64,000 nucleotides of DNA, taken from the NCBI RefSeq assembly GCF_016234775.1, contig NZ_JACRAH010000051.1, positions 1 through 64,000 of the forward strand, in the 5' to 3' direction. The stretch comes from Aquabacterium sp. (GTDB taxonomy: Bacteria > Pseudomonadota > Gammaproteobacteria > Burkholderiales > Burkholderiaceae_C). The translations under genes and the position numbers were made by a program. Of the stretch, positions 63,174 through 64,000 are shown piece by piece. Every line of letters begins with the position of its first letter. The stretch's first letter is position 1. The notes beneath the pieces were generated by a model. It was not told where the DNA came from and ran no database searches. It saw only the letters and a program-made list of their open reading frames with translations.

Positions 63174-63611
63174 ATGACCCAGGGCAAGCAAGGCGGCTTT
63201 ACCAAGCAGGCCGCCCGCAATATTTTTTATGGCGGCACCGTATTTTTCATACTCGTGTTCGCGGCCATCGTATTCGATACCGAGCAGAAGATTCCCAAGC
63301 GATCCAACGCCGAGAACATCACGGAAGCGGTAGTGCGTGGCAAGCACTTATGGGAGACGCGCAACTGCATCGGTTGCCACACGTTGCTGGGGGAAGGGGC
63401 CTATTTCGCACCTGAACTTGGCAACGTCTACACACGCCGTGGGCCCGAATTCATCAAGGCGTGGATCAAGGGGCAGCCCACGGGCGCACCGGGGCGTCGC
63501 CAGATGCCGCAGTTCAACTTCAGCGACCAGCAACTCGATGACATGGTGGAGTTTCTCAAGTGGACCAATGGGGTCAACACCGAGAAGTGGCCTCCTAACG
63601 TCGAAGGTTGA
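63174..63611 (+). CDS. norC: Nitric oxide reductase cytochrome c subunit
   Basis: The 145-residue membrane-anchored cytochrome c of the cNOR complex receives electrons from periplasmic carriers and passes them to NorB. A single helix (about residues 18-34) anchors it, and the heme site is Cys65-x2-Cys68-His69 (CIGCH). A likely axial Met is in GRRQMPQF. AAGGAG precedes the ATG at 63174. norB begins 18 bases after the stop. Confidence 0.95.
   Translation: MTQGKQGGFTKQAARNIFYGGTVFFILVFAAIVFDTEQKIPKRSNAENITEAVVRGKHLWETRNCIGCHTLLGEGAYFAPELGNVYTRRGPEFIKAWIKGQPTGAPGRRQMPQFNFSDQQLDDMVEFLKWTNGVNTEKWPPNVEG

Positions 63612-64000
<389 letters not shown>

Overview
The window is high-GC DNA from a betaproteobacterium, most likely a Burkholderiales member of the Comamonadaceae/Sphaerotilaceae type (Aquabacterium or a relative is plausible). 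The pointers are a phaC-phaA-phaB polyhydroxybutyrate operon, LexA with a CTGT-N8-ACAG operator, a narXL-narK-narK-narGHJI respiratory nitrate reductase block followed by norCB, and genomic islands of GST, desaturase and MacAB genes typical of that order. This assignment is inference from gene content; no rRNA or tRNA gene was seen.

Layout. 1-6453 (minus strand): a LapA-like giant adhesin, open at the left edge, with its type I secretion adaptor and ABC exporter. 6474-8913: NUDIX hydrolase, chorismate lyase, PgeF and a small membrane protein. 9199-13321: phaC-phaA-phaB, closed by a clear terminator. 13455-15667: a small unknown protein, lexA with a double SOS box, and asparaginase. 15825-18046: a cupredoxin-like protein and a lipoprotein-type truncated globin, divergent from a DUF3034 protein. 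18068-23502: an SDR and a macA-macB-outer membrane factor operon. 23525-27276: a molybdopterin oxidoreductase, a 7Fe ferredoxin and a first moaA, transcribed together. 27407-32314: LCM-type methyltransferase, SDR, ArsC-like protein, GST, fatty acid desaturase and a PaaX-type regulator with an excellent promoter and operator. 32393-41801: a MalT-like regulator divergent from a 14-codon ORF and a yhiI-rbbA-yhhJ-like exporter operon with its own outer membrane factor. 41805-44183: a XylM/AlkB-like hydroxylase and its XylA-like reductase. 44470-46425: glycosyltransferase, TetR regulator and hemerythrin protein. 46561-64000: a denitrification block, namely a second moaA, narX, narL, two narK transporters, a small membrane protein, narG, narH, narJ, narI, a parvulin isomerase, carbonic anhydrase, an FNR/Dnr-type regulator, norC and the start of norB.

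How the parts work together. NarXL and FNR-type regulators probably switch on nitrate uptake (NarK1/NarK2), nitrate reduction (NarGHI, matured by NarJ and supplied with molybdenum cofactor through MoaA) and NO detoxification (NorCB). FNR-like 5-4-5 palindromes lie in front of narK1, phaC and norC. The one at norC is perfectly symmetric and sits directly downstream of the regulator gene.

The least explained parts are the 14-codon ORF and paired hairpins in front of the exporter operon, the globin/cupredoxin/DUF3034 group, the roughly 110-residue repeated insertion in NarK2, and the nested hairpin beside lexA.
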